From Flavobacterium sp. IB48 (GTDB lineage: Bacteria; Bacteroidota; Bacteroidia; Flavobacteriales; Flavobacteriaceae), in the NCBI RefSeq assembly GCF_016405855.1, contig NZ_JAEFCA010000012.1, positions 1-64,000 on the forward strand: a DNA stretch of 64,000 bases, written 5' to 3'. Every line of letters begins with the position of its first letter. Position 1 is the stretch's first letter. The notes under the pieces were generated by a model. It had not been told where the DNA came from. It worked only from the letters and a program-made list of their open reading frames with translations, and searched no databases. The translations under genes were made by a program, and so were the position numbers. This document shows, piece after piece, positions 25,737 to 34,552 of the stretch.

Positions 25737-26519
25737 TTATTGTGCTAATCCGATCAAAGCATCAACAGATGCAGCTTCTGGAGTACTGTCGTAATTATCT
25801 TTAATGTCATTAAAGTATTTCAAAGCATCTTCTTTTTGCCCTAAAGCCAAAGCAGTTTTTCCAGCTTTTAATAAGAAACGAGGCGTTGTAAAATCATTTT
25901 TGTTAGATTCAGCAGCTTTTACATAAAAATCTAAAGCTTCTTTTTGCTGATTTTTTTGAGAATAAGCATCTCCTGTAGCACCTTTAGCTAATGCACTCAA
26001 GATTACATCTTTAGATTTGAACTCACCTAAATATTTAATTGCCTCATCAAATTTACCAGTATTCAAGTAAGCGATACCAGCATAGTAGTTTGCTAAATTT
26101 CCAGCATCAGTTCCAGAATATTCGTCAGCGATTTTGATAAATCCGAATTTACCTTCAGAACCGTTTAATGATAATTTGAATAATGAATCGCTAGAAACAC
26201 CATTTACAGCTTTTTCAAAGTTTTGTTGCGCAACAAACATTTCACTTGCAGCCTCTTCTTGTTTAGGAGTTGCAATAAATTTTTGGTAAGCCAAATATCC
26301 AATTGTAGCAACTGCAATACCAGCAACTAAACCAATAATGATTTTTTGATTTTTAGCCACCCAATCCTCAGTTCTTGAAGCCGTTTCATCTAATTTTGAG
26401 AAAACTCCAGCTGTTGTGCTGTCTTTTTCGTCAATAACTACTTGTTGCTCTTCAGTAACCACTTCTTTTACTTCCTTTTCTTTTGGTGTCTTATATCCTC
26501 TTTTATTGTAAGTTGCCAT
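25737..26519 (-). CDS. TPR-repeat membrane-anchored protein
   Basis: A 260-residue protein. An acidic/basic N-terminus (about 1-57) precedes one membrane helix (IIIGLVAGIAVATIGYLAY, about 60-78). The remainder holds tetratricopeptide-like helices (ANYYAGIAYLNTGKFDEAIK, GDAYSQKNQQKEALDFYVKA). The layout resembles YfgM-type proteins, which act with the Sec translocon and BamB, but no direct evidence links it here. It is divergent from recF. Confidence 0.85.
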   Translation of the reverse strand: MATYNKRGYKTPKEKEVKEVVTEEQQVVIDEKDSTTAGVFSKLDETASRTEDWVAKNQKIIIGLVAGIAVATIGYLAYQKFIATPKQEEAASEMFVAQQNFEKAVNGVSSDSLFKLSLNGSEGKFGFIKIADEYSGTDAGNLANYYAGIAYLNTGKFDEAIKYLGEFKSKDVILSALAKGATGDAYSQKNQQKEALDFYVKAAESNKNDFTTPRFLLKAGKTALALGQKEDALKYFNDIKDNYDSTPEAASVDALIGLAQ

Positions 26520-26541
26520 TTAAAATTTATTTAGTGAACGG

Positions 26542-26549
26542 CAAAAATA
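26542..26549 (-). promoter_or_regulatory. -7 element of the TPR gene
   Basis: The minus strand reads TATTTTTG (TAnnTTTG), 22 nt before the start codon at 26519. Confidence 0.5.
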
Positions 26550-26649
26550 AAATTTTTATTGAAAATGACGTAAAAAATTTCAATTTTATCACTATTTTAA
26601 AAGAAATATTTTCTTTTGTGATTTGTACTTTCGCGGAAGCGCTAAAATA

Positions 26650-26679
26650 AATTGGCTGAGAATCGCTCTAAAGCCAATT
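26650..26679. repeat. Inverted repeat in the recF leader
   Basis: Arms 26650-26657 and 26672-26679 (8 bp) enclose 14 nt in the recF/TPR divergent gap. No U-tract follows, so it could be an operator or a leader hairpin. Confidence 0.4.
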
Positions 26680-26760
26680 ATATCGATAATTTTCGGTAAT
26701 TTGCAGCCTCAAATTTTTACTGTTCAAAAACGGTGAATTTTACACTTGGAGTCCCTAAAA

Positions 26761-27840
26761 ATGCATTTAAACAAAATCTCATTATTCAATTACAAGAACT
26801 TTTCTGAAGCAAGTTTTGATTTTGACATCAAAATCAACTGTTTTGTGGGTAAAAATGGCATTGGAAAAACCAATGTGCTCGATGCTATTTACCATTTAGC
26901 TTACGGAAAAAGTTATTTTAATCCGCTTGCTGTACAAAATATCAAACACGGTGAAGAGTTTTTTGTAATTGATGCCGAACTCGAAAAAAATGAGAGAACA
27001 GAACAGATTGTTTGCAGTTTAAAAAAAGGGCAAAAAAAGGTTTTAAAGCGAAACGGAAAACCTTACGATAAATTTTCAGATCATATTGGGTTTATTCCGC
27101 TTGTAATTATTTCGCCAGCCGATCGCGATTTGATTATTGAAGGAAGTGAAACACGTCGTAAATTTATGGACAGCGTGATTTCGCAATTAGACGCGACTTA
27201 TCTGCACGAATTAATACAATACCAAAAGGTAATTACGCAGCGAAATGCACTTTTAAAATATTTTGCTCTCAATCATGTCTTTGACAACGATACCTTATCT
27301 ATATATAACGAACAACTGCAAGGCTACGGCAAATCGATTTTTGAAAAACGAAAAGATTTCTTAGAGCAGTTTATACCTATATTTAATAGACATCATCAAG
27401 CAATTACAGGATCTGAAGAAAGTGTGCAGTTGGTTTACGAAAGCCATTTATTCGAAAAAGATCTTTTGATACTTTTACAGGAAAACATCAACAAAGATAG
27501 AGCGTTGCACTACACAACCGTTGGAACTCATAAAGATGATTTGTCTTTTGAAATTGATTCACATCCGATAAAAAAATTCGGATCGCAAGGACAGCAGAAA
27601 TCTTTTCTGATTGCTTTAAAATTGGCGCAATTTGAATTCTTGAAAAAACAAAGTGGTGTAAAACCTATTCTTTTATTTGATGATATTTTTGACAAATTAG
27701 ACGAAACGCGTGTTGCCAAAATCATAGAAATGGTAAACAGCGAGACGTTTGGACAACTTTTTATTTCTGACACTCATCCAGAAAGAACTGAAGCGATTGT
27801 AAAATCGACGCATCAGACCTATAAGATATTTAATTTGTGA
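26761..27840 (+). CDS. recF: DNA replication and repair protein RecF
   Basis: A 359-residue SMC-like ATPase that helps load RecA at gaps. The Walker A motif is GKNGIGKTN (about residues 30-38), the ABC signature lies in SQGQQKSFLIALKLA, and Walker B is ILLFDDIFDKLD. The frame is open upstream from a TTG at 26746, but ATG at 26761 (MHLNKISLFNYKNF) matches the family start. DUF2461 follows after 128 nt. Confidence 0.96.
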   Translation: MHLNKISLFNYKNFSEASFDFDIKINCFVGKNGIGKTNVLDAIYHLAYGKSYFNPLAVQNIKHGEEFFVIDAELEKNERTEQIVCSLKKGQKKVLKRNGKPYDKFSDHIGFIPLVIISPADRDLIIEGSETRRKFMDSVISQLDATYLHELIQYQKVITQRNALLKYFALNHVFDNDTLSIYNEQLQGYGKSIFEKRKDFLEQFIPIFNRHHQAITGSEESVQLVYESHLFEKDLLILLQENINKDRALHYTTVGTHKDDLSFEIDSHPIKKFGSQGQQKSFLIALKLAQFEFLKKQSGVKPILLFDDIFDKLDETRVAKIIEMVNSETFGQLFISDTHPERTEAIVKSTHQTYKIFNL

Positions 27841-27968
27841 TTTTATCCGATTCCTTAAAAATTGATATAATTTGTATCAGCTTTTAGAATCAATTCCAAA
27901 ATAGAAATCATTAAATTAGCTTAAACAAAAAACTTAAAAATTAACTGCAATAAAATATATTAAGGAAT

Positions 27969-28646
27969 ATGTTAGCGAAAGAATCATTGCAATTTTTAGA
28001 CGATTTAAAAAAGAACAATAATCGAGAATGGTTTCAAGAAAACAAAAAACGATATGAAGTTTTCAAGAAAGATTATCATCAATTGGTAAGCGATTTTCTA
28101 GATGCAATGAAACCGCTTGATCCTTCACTAGAATTATTGGAAGTAAAAAATTGCACTTTCAGAATTAATCGTGACATTCGATTCTCAAAAGACAAATCTC
28201 CATACAAAGCGCATTTAGGAATCTGGATGTCTGGCGGAACAAAAGGTTTAAACCGCGCCGGATATTATGTACATATTGAGAAAGGAGCAAGTTTTATTGC
28301 TGGCGGATTTTATTCTCCCGAATCTGAAGATTTGAAAAAAGTCCGTAAAGAAATTGCTTTTTTCTACGATGATTTACAGGAAATCTTAAATGACAAAAAC
28401 TTCAAAAAAGAGTTTGGAAGTTTAGATATAAACGAAAACAATTCACTAAAAAGCATGCCTCGCGGTTACGAAAAAGACCATCCAGCAATTGAGTTTTTGA
28501 AACTGAAAAGTTTTACGGCAACTCAAAAATATGACATCTCCGAAGTTACTCAGAAAGACTTTGTAAAAAAGATAAGCCAGAAATTGATTGCTCTAAAACC
28601 TTTAAACGAATTTATAAACCGAGCTTTAGACACTGAAGAATTCTAG
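27969..28646 (+). CDS. DUF2461-family protein
   Basis: A 225-residue soluble protein. The motifs LDDLKKNNNREWFQENKKRY, FRINRDIRFSKDKSPYKAH and GFYSPESEDLKKVR identify the DUF2461 (TIGR02453) family, found widely in Bacteroidota and some fungi. No biochemical function is established. It lies between recF and a glycosyltransferase without clear operon membership. Confidence 0.93.
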   Translation: MLAKESLQFLDDLKKNNNREWFQENKKRYEVFKKDYHQLVSDFLDAMKPLDPSLELLEVKNCTFRINRDIRFSKDKSPYKAHLGIWMSGGTKGLNRAGYYVHIEKGASFIAGGFYSPESEDLKKVRKEIAFFYDDLQEILNDKNFKKEFGSLDINENNSLKSMPRGYEKDHPAIEFLKLKSFTATQKYDISEVTQKDFVKKISQKLIALKPLNEFINRALDTEEF

Positions 28647-28658
28647 AAAAAGATAAAA

Positions 28659-28718
28659 CGCCACGAATTTCACGAATTGACACGAATTAATTAGTGAAAA
28701 TTTGTGAAATTCGCGGCG
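28659..28718. repeat. Inverted repeat of the CCACGAATT family
   Basis: Arms 28659-28678 and 28699-28718 match at 18 of 20 positions. Within each arm the words ACGAATT or its variants repeat. It is related to the element at 46074-46162 and lies between DUF2461 and the glycosyltransferase. Confidence 0.75.
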
Positions 28719-28737
28719 ACAAAAACTCATTTACTGA

Positions 28738-29784
28738 ATGAAAAGGAAAATACTTTTTCTTGGAGAATCTTACCGCGCCGATGCTATCACTTGGATGAAA
28801 GGCCTCAAAGAATTTGGCGATTTTGAAATTGTCACTTGGGAACTTCAAACATCTAACAATCATAGATTCAAGCGTATTTTAGAGTATTTCTTCTCTCCTC
28901 TTTCTATTCGAAAAATCATTAAAAAAGAAAAACCAGATATGGTTATTGCAGAAAGAACTACCAGCTATGGTTTTCTTGCAGCATTATCTGGATCAAAAAC
29001 CATTGCAATCGCACAGCAAGGCCGTACCGATTTATGGCCAGAGGAATCTAAATTATACCCTTTTAAAAAATTCATTCAGAAATATGCTTTCAAAAAAGCG
29101 CATTTAATTCATGCCTGGGGACCAGTTATGGCAATTCACATGAAAGCAACTGGCGTTGACATGGATAAAGTTTTAATACTTCCAAAAGGAATTGACTTAT
29201 CGCTTTTTACTCCATCCACAAACAACTCAAATAAAATTGAAGCTATTGTAACGCGTTCTTTAATGCCTGAATATCGACACGATTGTATATTAAAAGCATT
29301 TGGAATTTTACATCAAAAGGGAATTGATTTTTCTTTGACAATTGTTGGCGACGGAACAAGATTGCAGTATTTAAAAGATTTATCTAAAGAACTTCAAATC
29401 GAAAATAAAGTAATTTTTACAGGAAGAATCCCGAATACAGAACTTCCAAAATTACTACAACAATCGAATATTTATATCAGCATGCCTATTACCGAAGGTG
29501 TTTCTGCATCTTTGTTTGAGGCAATGGCCTCTAATTGTTTTCCAGTTGTTTCAGACATTCCCGGAAACCAAAGTTGGATTACGCATCGAGAAAATGGTCA
29601 ATTAATTACAATTGATAATATTGAAATGTTAGCCAATGAATTAATCTGGTCTTTAGAAAATCCTGAATTAAGAAATGAAACACTTATTCGAAATAGAAAA
29701 TTTGTGGAGGAAAATGCAAATTATGATATTAATATGAAGGTTATCGCTGATCAATATCACAAATTGATTGATTCTAGAAAATAA
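28738..29784 (+). CDS. Glycosyltransferase family 4-like protein
   Basis: A 348-residue GT-B glycosyltransferase. The N-terminal domain is atypical (FLGESYRADAITWMKG). The C-terminal domain has the sequence IVGDGTRLQYLKDL, IFTGRIPNTELPKLL and the nucleotide-binding EGVSASLFEAMASN, where EG..E is the family signature. The acceptor and sugar donor are unknown. No other glycan genes adjoin; the nearest is the Tat aminotransferase 159 nt downstream. Confidence 0.9.
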   Translation: MKRKILFLGESYRADAITWMKGLKEFGDFEIVTWELQTSNNHRFKRILEYFFSPLSIRKIIKKEKPDMVIAERTTSYGFLAALSGSKTIAIAQQGRTDLWPEESKLYPFKKFIQKYAFKKAHLIHAWGPVMAIHMKATGVDMDKVLILPKGIDLSLFTPSTNNSNKIEAIVTRSLMPEYRHDCILKAFGILHQKGIDFSLTIVGDGTRLQYLKDLSKELQIENKVIFTGRIPNTELPKLLQQSNIYISMPITEGVSASLFEAMASNCFPVVSDIPGNQSWITHRENGQLITIDNIEMLANELIWSLENPELRNETLIRNRKFVEENANYDINMKVIADQYHKLIDSRK

Positions 29785-29788
29785 TTTA

Positions 29789-29864
29789 ACCGCAAAGTTC
29801 GCTAAGATCTGCGCAAAGAACACAAAGCTTAGCGCTCCTTGCGCAAACTTTGTGTCTTTGCGGT
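29789..29864. repeat. Inverted repeat of the CGCAAAG family
   Basis: Outer arms ACCGCAAAG (29789-29797) and CTTTGCGGT (29856-29864) enclose further CACAAAG/CTTTGTG and TGCGCAAAG/CTTGCGCAA words. It could fold as a long hairpin between the two genes. Confidence 0.7.
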
Positions 29865-29942
29865 AAAAACTACATCGTAACTTTTATTAAAACTCAACGA
29901 CATATTACTAAAACAAATTGTCTAATTTAATTCTTTAGTAAT

Positions 29943-31046
29943 ATGAGCAATAGAAGAAACTGGTTAAAACAAATAGGTTTAGGTGCAGTTGGATTAGGCC
30001 TCTGCCAATTTGAAACATTCGCAAACACTCCACCAGAAACATATATACTTCCAGATGTAGACCAGTCGCCCATATTATTACGATCAAATGAAAATCCTTA
30101 CGGACCTTCTCCACTTGCTCGTGCTGCCATGCAAAAAAGCATTAATAATAGTAATCGATATGGCTGGAATCTTTCAGACGAATTAATTGCACTTATTGCT
30201 ACAAAAAACAATGTTTCAAACCAGAATATTTTACTTGGCGCTGGCTCAACAGAAATTCTAGACTTGGTTCTTCAATATACTGCTTTACAAAAAGGCAATT
30301 TTATACTGGCCGAAACAACCTTTAATTATTGGACATTTCCTTCTGAGAAATTAGGGTTAAAAAAAATCACAGTTCCGCTAACTGCTGATAAAAAACATGA
30401 TTTAACTGCAATGCTAAAAGCAATTGATTCTGATACAAAAATGATTTATATCTGTAATCCCAATAATCCGACAGGAACAATTTGCGATTATGAGCAACTA
30501 ATTTCTTTTGTAAAAGAAGCTTCTAAAAAAGCAATTGTTTTTGTAGACGAAGCATATCTTGATTTCACAAAAGAAAAATCATTAAGTAATCTTGTAATCG
30601 AAAATAAAAACTTAATCGTTACAAAAACTTTTTCAAAAATGTATGGTCTAGCCGGTGCTCGTATAGGCTACGCAGTTGCATCTTCGTCAACAATTGAAGA
30701 ACTTAGCATTTTAAAATCTTCTCCAAATTTGTCTGTTAGTGTGGTATCTACAGCTGCGGCGATAGCATCGCTAAATGACGATAAATTTATTCAGCAAGTA
30801 CACACGGCAAATGAAGAAGTAAAAAAATACACTATCGACCAGCTTACTAAACTAAATTTAACATGCATTCCTTCACACGCAAACTTTATTTATTTTTCTT
30901 TAGACAATTATAAAAAAGATTTTTTCAAGCAATTAGAAGCCAATAATATACAAGGAACAAAAATCTACGAAGAAAACGGAAAATGGACCAGAATTACTAT
31001 TGGCACAATGAAAGAAATGCAGCGATTTATTGAAGCCATAAAGTAA
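29943..31046 (+). CDS. Exported HisC-like PLP aminotransferase (Tat-type signal)
   Basis: A 367-residue class I/II aminotransferase with histidinol-phosphate aminotransferase-like motifs: RSNENPYGPSPLA, the AGSTEILDLV loop, YICNPNNPTG, FVDEAYLDF and the PLP-binding SKMYGLAGARIGY. It begins with SNRRNWLKQIGLGAVGLGL, a twin-arginine signal-like sequence, so the folded PLP enzyme is probably exported; a Cys follows but the site is not a clear lipobox. Cytoplasmic HisC lacks this signal. A periplasmic amino-acid role is inferred; the substrate is unknown. There are no histidine-biosynthesis neighbours. Confidence 0.85.
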   Translation: MSNRRNWLKQIGLGAVGLGLCQFETFANTPPETYILPDVDQSPILLRSNENPYGPSPLARAAMQKSINNSNRYGWNLSDELIALIATKNNVSNQNILLGAGSTEILDLVLQYTALQKGNFILAETTFNYWTFPSEKLGLKKITVPLTADKKHDLTAMLKAIDSDTKMIYICNPNNPTGTICDYEQLISFVKEASKKAIVFVDEAYLDFTKEKSLSNLVIENKNLIVTKTFSKMYGLAGARIGYAVASSSTIEELSILKSSPNLSVSVVSTAAAIASLNDDKFIQQVHTANEEVKKYTIDQLTKLNLTCIPSHANFIYFSLDNYKKDFFKQLEANNIQGTKIYEENGKWTRITIGTMKEMQRFIEAIK

Positions 31047-31099
31047 AATTTTGAAAAAAGTCTTTTTACAGAAAATCTACTCAAATAAATTATAATCGT

Positions 31100-31107
31100 T
31101 ACTTTTG
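31100..31107 (+). promoter_or_regulatory. -7 element of murB
   Basis: TACTTTTG, an exact TAnnTTTG match, 47 nt before the murB ATG. Confidence 0.5.
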
Positions 31108-31154
31108 ATCTCAGAATTTTTCCGAAGTTTCGGAACTTAAAAAGCCTTTTATTT

Positions 31155-32168
31155 ATGGAAATCCAATCCAATTTTTCTTTAAAAAAATATAATACTTTCG
31201 GCATTGAAGCCAGTGCTAAACAATTTGTTGCGGTTCATTCTATTGATGAATTAAAAACAGTTTTAGCAGAAAACAAAAACGAGAAAAAATTCATTTTGGG
31301 CGGCGGAAGCAATATGCTTTTGACAAAAGATATTGAGGCGCTGGTTATTCATATCGATTTAAAAGGAAAAAAAATCACAAAAGAAGACGACGATTTTGTT
31401 TGGGTCGAAAGTCAAGCAGGAGAAACTTGGCACGATTTCGTTCTTTGGACAATCGACAACAATTTCGGCGGATTAGAAAATATGTCACTAATTCCTGGAA
31501 ATGTCGGCACAACTCCAGTGCAAAATATTGGCGCTTATGGAACGGAAATTAAAGACACTTTTGTTTCTTGTGAAGCCATAAATATTGCAACTCAGGAAAT
31601 AAAAACTTTTGAGAACGCCGAATGTAATTTTGGCTACCGCGAAAGTATTTTCAAACATGAAGCTAAAGACCAATATATCATTACTTCGGTTATTTTTAAA
31701 CTGACCAAACGCAATCATAAAATCAATACATCTTACGGAGATATTTTGGCTGAATTGGCTAAAAACAACATTACAGAACCAACTTTAAAAGATGTAAGTA
31801 ATGCTGTAATCGCTATTAGACAAAGTAAATTGCCAGATCCAAAAGAATTAGGAAATAGTGGAAGTTTCTTTAAAAATCCGATTTTATTGAAATCTGATTT
31901 TGAAAAAATACACCAAAAATTCCCAGAAATGAAATTTTATGAAGTTTCGGAAACAGAAGTAAAAGTTCCTGCAGGATGGCTGATTGAGCAAGCAGGTTTT
32001 AAAGGAAAACGTTTTGGCGATGCTGGAGTTCATAAAAATCAAGCTTTAGTTTTGGTAAATTACGGAAACGCGACAGGTCAAGAAATTTTAGCGGTTTCGA
32101 AAGAAGTCCAGAAAACGGTTTTTGAAACTTTCGGCATTCAGATCGAGGCGGAAGTTAATGTGATTTAA
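31155..32168 (+). CDS. murB: UDP-N-acetylenolpyruvoylglucosamine reductase
   Basis: A 337-residue flavoenzyme that completes UDP-MurNAc in peptidoglycan synthesis. FAD-binding motifs LGGGSNMLL and NVGTTPVQNIGAYG are intact; NSGSFFKNP contains the catalytic Ser and the C-terminal GVHKNQALVLVN with Glu near the end completes the site. It matches the type I MurB (E. coli-like). It may be followed by the small membrane gene 27 nt downstream. Confidence 0.97.
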   Translation: MEIQSNFSLKKYNTFGIEASAKQFVAVHSIDELKTVLAENKNEKKFILGGGSNMLLTKDIEALVIHIDLKGKKITKEDDDFVWVESQAGETWHDFVLWTIDNNFGGLENMSLIPGNVGTTPVQNIGAYGTEIKDTFVSCEAINIATQEIKTFENAECNFGYRESIFKHEAKDQYIITSVIFKLTKRNHKINTSYGDILAELAKNNITEPTLKDVSNAVIAIRQSKLPDPKELGNSGSFFKNPILLKSDFEKIHQKFPEMKFYEVSETEVKVPAGWLIEQAGFKGKRFGDAGVHKNQALVLVNYGNATGQEILAVSKEVQKTVFETFGIQIEAEVNVI

Positions 32169-32195
32169 ATATAATCTTCATTTTTTAAATCTTTA

Positions 32196-32705
32196 ATGAA
32201 AAAACTAAACATAGGAATTCTTTTAGTTCAATTTCTAGGAATGATTTTCCTAATTAATGGCATTTTTCAGTTGCGTTTATTTACTGTTGCAGAAAAAGTC
32301 ATTTGCATGAAAAATCAATTTCAGTTTCAAAAACCCGAAAATTGGAACAGATTATTCCCTACAAATGAAGATGTTTCCAATTTCTGGCCAAGTGTTTTTA
32401 TATGGATCTTTTTTGCTCTTTTAATGGGCATTTTCTACGTTGCATTTCTTAACTGGAAACGTAAACTTTCTTCTATAAACACTATTTTGCTTGCAATCGC
32501 CTTGTATGTTCTTTTAAGATTAAAGTTTTTTAGAAAAGAAATATTTTCACTTCTTTTTAGACCAATCAGAGTAATGCTTTCAGATGATTTTGCCATACAA
32601 TGTTTAATCGAAGGAATTGTTTTTACGATCATTGGACTTTTCCTTATTTATTTTAGCGTAAATTCAAAATTGTTTAATTTAGATAAAGAAGTTGCTGAAA
32701 ATTAA
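32196..32705 (+). CDS. Hypothetical membrane protein
   Basis: A 169-residue protein I do not recognise. It has four hydrophobic segments (about residues 8-25, 65-85, 95-110 and 133-155) with a short charged C-terminus. It lacks enzymatic motifs. It follows murB closely and lies before a PaiB-like gene, suggesting only possible co-transcription. Confidence 0.65.
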   Translation: MKKLNIGILLVQFLGMIFLINGIFQLRLFTVAEKVICMKNQFQFQKPENWNRLFPTNEDVSNFWPSVFIWIFFALLMGIFYVAFLNWKRKLSSINTILLAIALYVLLRLKFFRKEIFSLLFRPIRVMLSDDFAIQCLIEGIVFTIIGLFLIYFSVNSKLFNLDKEVAEN

Positions 32706-32746
32706 ACATAAAAATTTATTTGTAAATCTTTCTTAAACCACAAATA

Positions 32747-33361
32747 ATGTACACACCTGACCTATATAAAAACGAAAATCCTGAAGAAATTAGAGCTTTT
32801 TTAAAAGAAAACAGCTTTGGAATTCTAGTTAATCAGACTAACGGGAAGTTGTGCGCAACTCATATTCAGATAGAATTAGAATTAAATTCTGATGGAAAGG
32901 AAATTTTACAAGGGCATATTTCAAAACTGAATCCACAAGCAGAAGGTTTTGCAGCAAACGATCAGGTTCTAGCTATTTTTACAGGACCACACAGTTATAT
33001 TTCATCGTCTTGGTATGATCACGAAAATGTTCCAACATGGAATTACATAGCCGTACATGTTTACGGAAAAATCAAGATTGTAGATTATGAAACTTCTGTA
33101 GAACAACTGAAAAAACTTGTAGACAAATACGAAGCGAATTCTAAGAACCCTATTTGTGTTGAAGATTTATCTGAAAAAACTATGCGGGAAGCCCGTGGAA
33201 TTTTTGGTTTTGAAATCGAAATTGAAGAAATTCAAGCTACAAAAAAACTGTCCCAAAACCGCGACGATCACAATTACAAAAATATAATTTCGGAACTGGA
33301 AAAAACCGAAAACCCTCAGTCTATTGCTGTTGCAAAAGAAATGTCAAAATGCCGAAAGTAA
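32747..33361 (+). CDS. PaiB/FMN-binding split-barrel protein
   Basis: A 204-residue protein of the FMN_bind_2 family (PaiB of Bacillus). Signature segments are MYTPDLYKNENPEEIRAFL at the start, AIFTGPHSYISSSWY, VPTWNYIAVHVYG and the C-terminal ARGIFGFEIEIEEI. PaiB is described as a negative regulator linked to polyamine metabolism, but the flavin-binding fold argues for a redox or sensing activity; which applies here is unknown. Confidence 0.9.
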   Translation: MYTPDLYKNENPEEIRAFLKENSFGILVNQTNGKLCATHIQIELELNSDGKEILQGHISKLNPQAEGFAANDQVLAIFTGPHSYISSSWYDHENVPTWNYIAVHVYGKIKIVDYETSVEQLKKLVDKYEANSKNPICVEDLSEKTMREARGIFGFEIEIEEIQATKKLSQNRDDHNYKNIISELEKTENPQSIAVAKEMSKCRK

Positions 33362-33375
33362 ATCGGTTTTGGTTA

Positions 33376-33405
33376 TTGAATTTAGCGAATTGATAAGTAC
33401 ATTTG
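33376..33405 (+). promoter_or_regulatory. Promoter of the GT2 gene
   Basis: TTG at 33376-33378 is separated by 19 nt from TACATTTG at 33398-33405, both matching the Bacteroidota -33/-7 consensus. The ATG follows 40 nt later. Confidence 0.7.
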
Positions 33406-33445
33406 CAGTCGCAGAACGTGAAATTAATAGAACCAAATAAATCAG

Positions 33446-34552
33446 ATGCTTATATACATATTTTACTTTTTTATTGCTATTGTCGTAGTTCAATTATTTT
33501 ATTATTTAGGAGTTTTTGGAAAATTTGCTTTTGCCAAACCTCAACATGTGAAACCTAAAAATCTTCCGGTTTCTGTAATTGTATGCGCTAAAAACGAAGA
33601 AGAGAATGTAAAAAAATACATTCCGCTTTTGGCACAGCAAGATTATCCAGATTTCGAAGTTGTTCTAATTGACGACGCATCTAGCGATGAAACTCTTGAA
33701 GTTTTTGAAGAATTTGAAAAAGAATTCTCTAATATCCGTTTGGTTAAAGTCGAAAACAATGAGGCTTTTTGGGGAAATAAAAAATACGCTTTAACGCTTG
33801 GAATAAAAGCAGCAAAGAAAGATTATTTACTTTTTACAGATGCAGATTGTTTCCCAAATTCTAAAGATTGGATTTCTTCCATGTCTTCTCATTTTACTAT
33901 GAACAAAACTATCGTTTTGGGTTATGGTGGCTATGAGAAAGTAGAGCGTTCGTTTTTAAACAAAATTATTCGTTTTGAAACTGTTTTAACAGCAATGCAA
34001 TATTTTTCTTGGGCAAAAATGGGACTTCCATACATGGGAGTCGGCAGAAATCTTGCTTATAAAAAAGAAGAATTTTTTAATGTAAATGGTTTTATTGACC
34101 ATATTCAGATTCGTTCTGGCGATGACGATTTGTTCATTAACCAAGCGGCGAATAAAACAAATACCACTATTTCTTATACACCTGAAAGTTTTACATATTC
34201 AAGACCTAAGACAACTTATAAGGAATGGTTTACTCAAAAAAGAAGACATGTTTCTACTGCAGAACATTACAAGTTTTTTGACAAAATGCAGTTAGGTTTG
34301 TTCTTTCTTTCGCAATTATTTTTCTTTTTGTCAGTTATAATATTGTTAGCGTTTCAATTTCAATGGATCGCCGTATTAGCAATTTTAGCAACACGTTACA
34401 CTGTTGTATGGACAGTAATCGGATTTTCAGCAGGAAAACTAAAAGAAAAAGATATTAAAATTTGGTTTCCAGTTGTTGAGATAGCGCTTATATTAACGCA
34501 AATTAATATCTTTATAACTAATATCTTTTCAAAACCAGTATATTGGAAATAA
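33446..34552 (+). CDS. Membrane glycosyltransferase family 2
   Basis: A 368-residue GT2 enzyme with an N-terminal helix and two to three C-terminal helices (about 285-350). The catalytic domain shows SVIVCAKNEEENVKKY, VLIDDASSDET, the metal-binding FTDADCFP and a QxxRR-like QKRRHVSTAEHY. It could make a surface glycan or a glycolipid; no flippase or polymerase adjoins. The gene end overlaps the sigma-factor start by 10 nt. Confidence 0.92.
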   Translation: MLIYIFYFFIAIVVVQLFYYLGVFGKFAFAKPQHVKPKNLPVSVIVCAKNEEENVKKYIPLLAQQDYPDFEVVLIDDASSDETLEVFEEFEKEFSNIRLVKVENNEAFWGNKKYALTLGIKAAKKDYLLFTDADCFPNSKDWISSMSSHFTMNKTIVLGYGGYEKVERSFLNKIIRFETVLTAMQYFSWAKMGLPYMGVGRNLAYKKEEFFNVNGFIDHIQIRSGDDDLFINQAANKTNTTISYTPESFTYSRPKTTYKEWFTQKRRHVSTAEHYKFFDKMQLGLFFLSQLFFFLSVIILLAFQFQWIAVLAILATRYTVVWTVIGFSAGKLKEKDIKIWFPVVEIALILTQINIFITNIFSKPVYWK

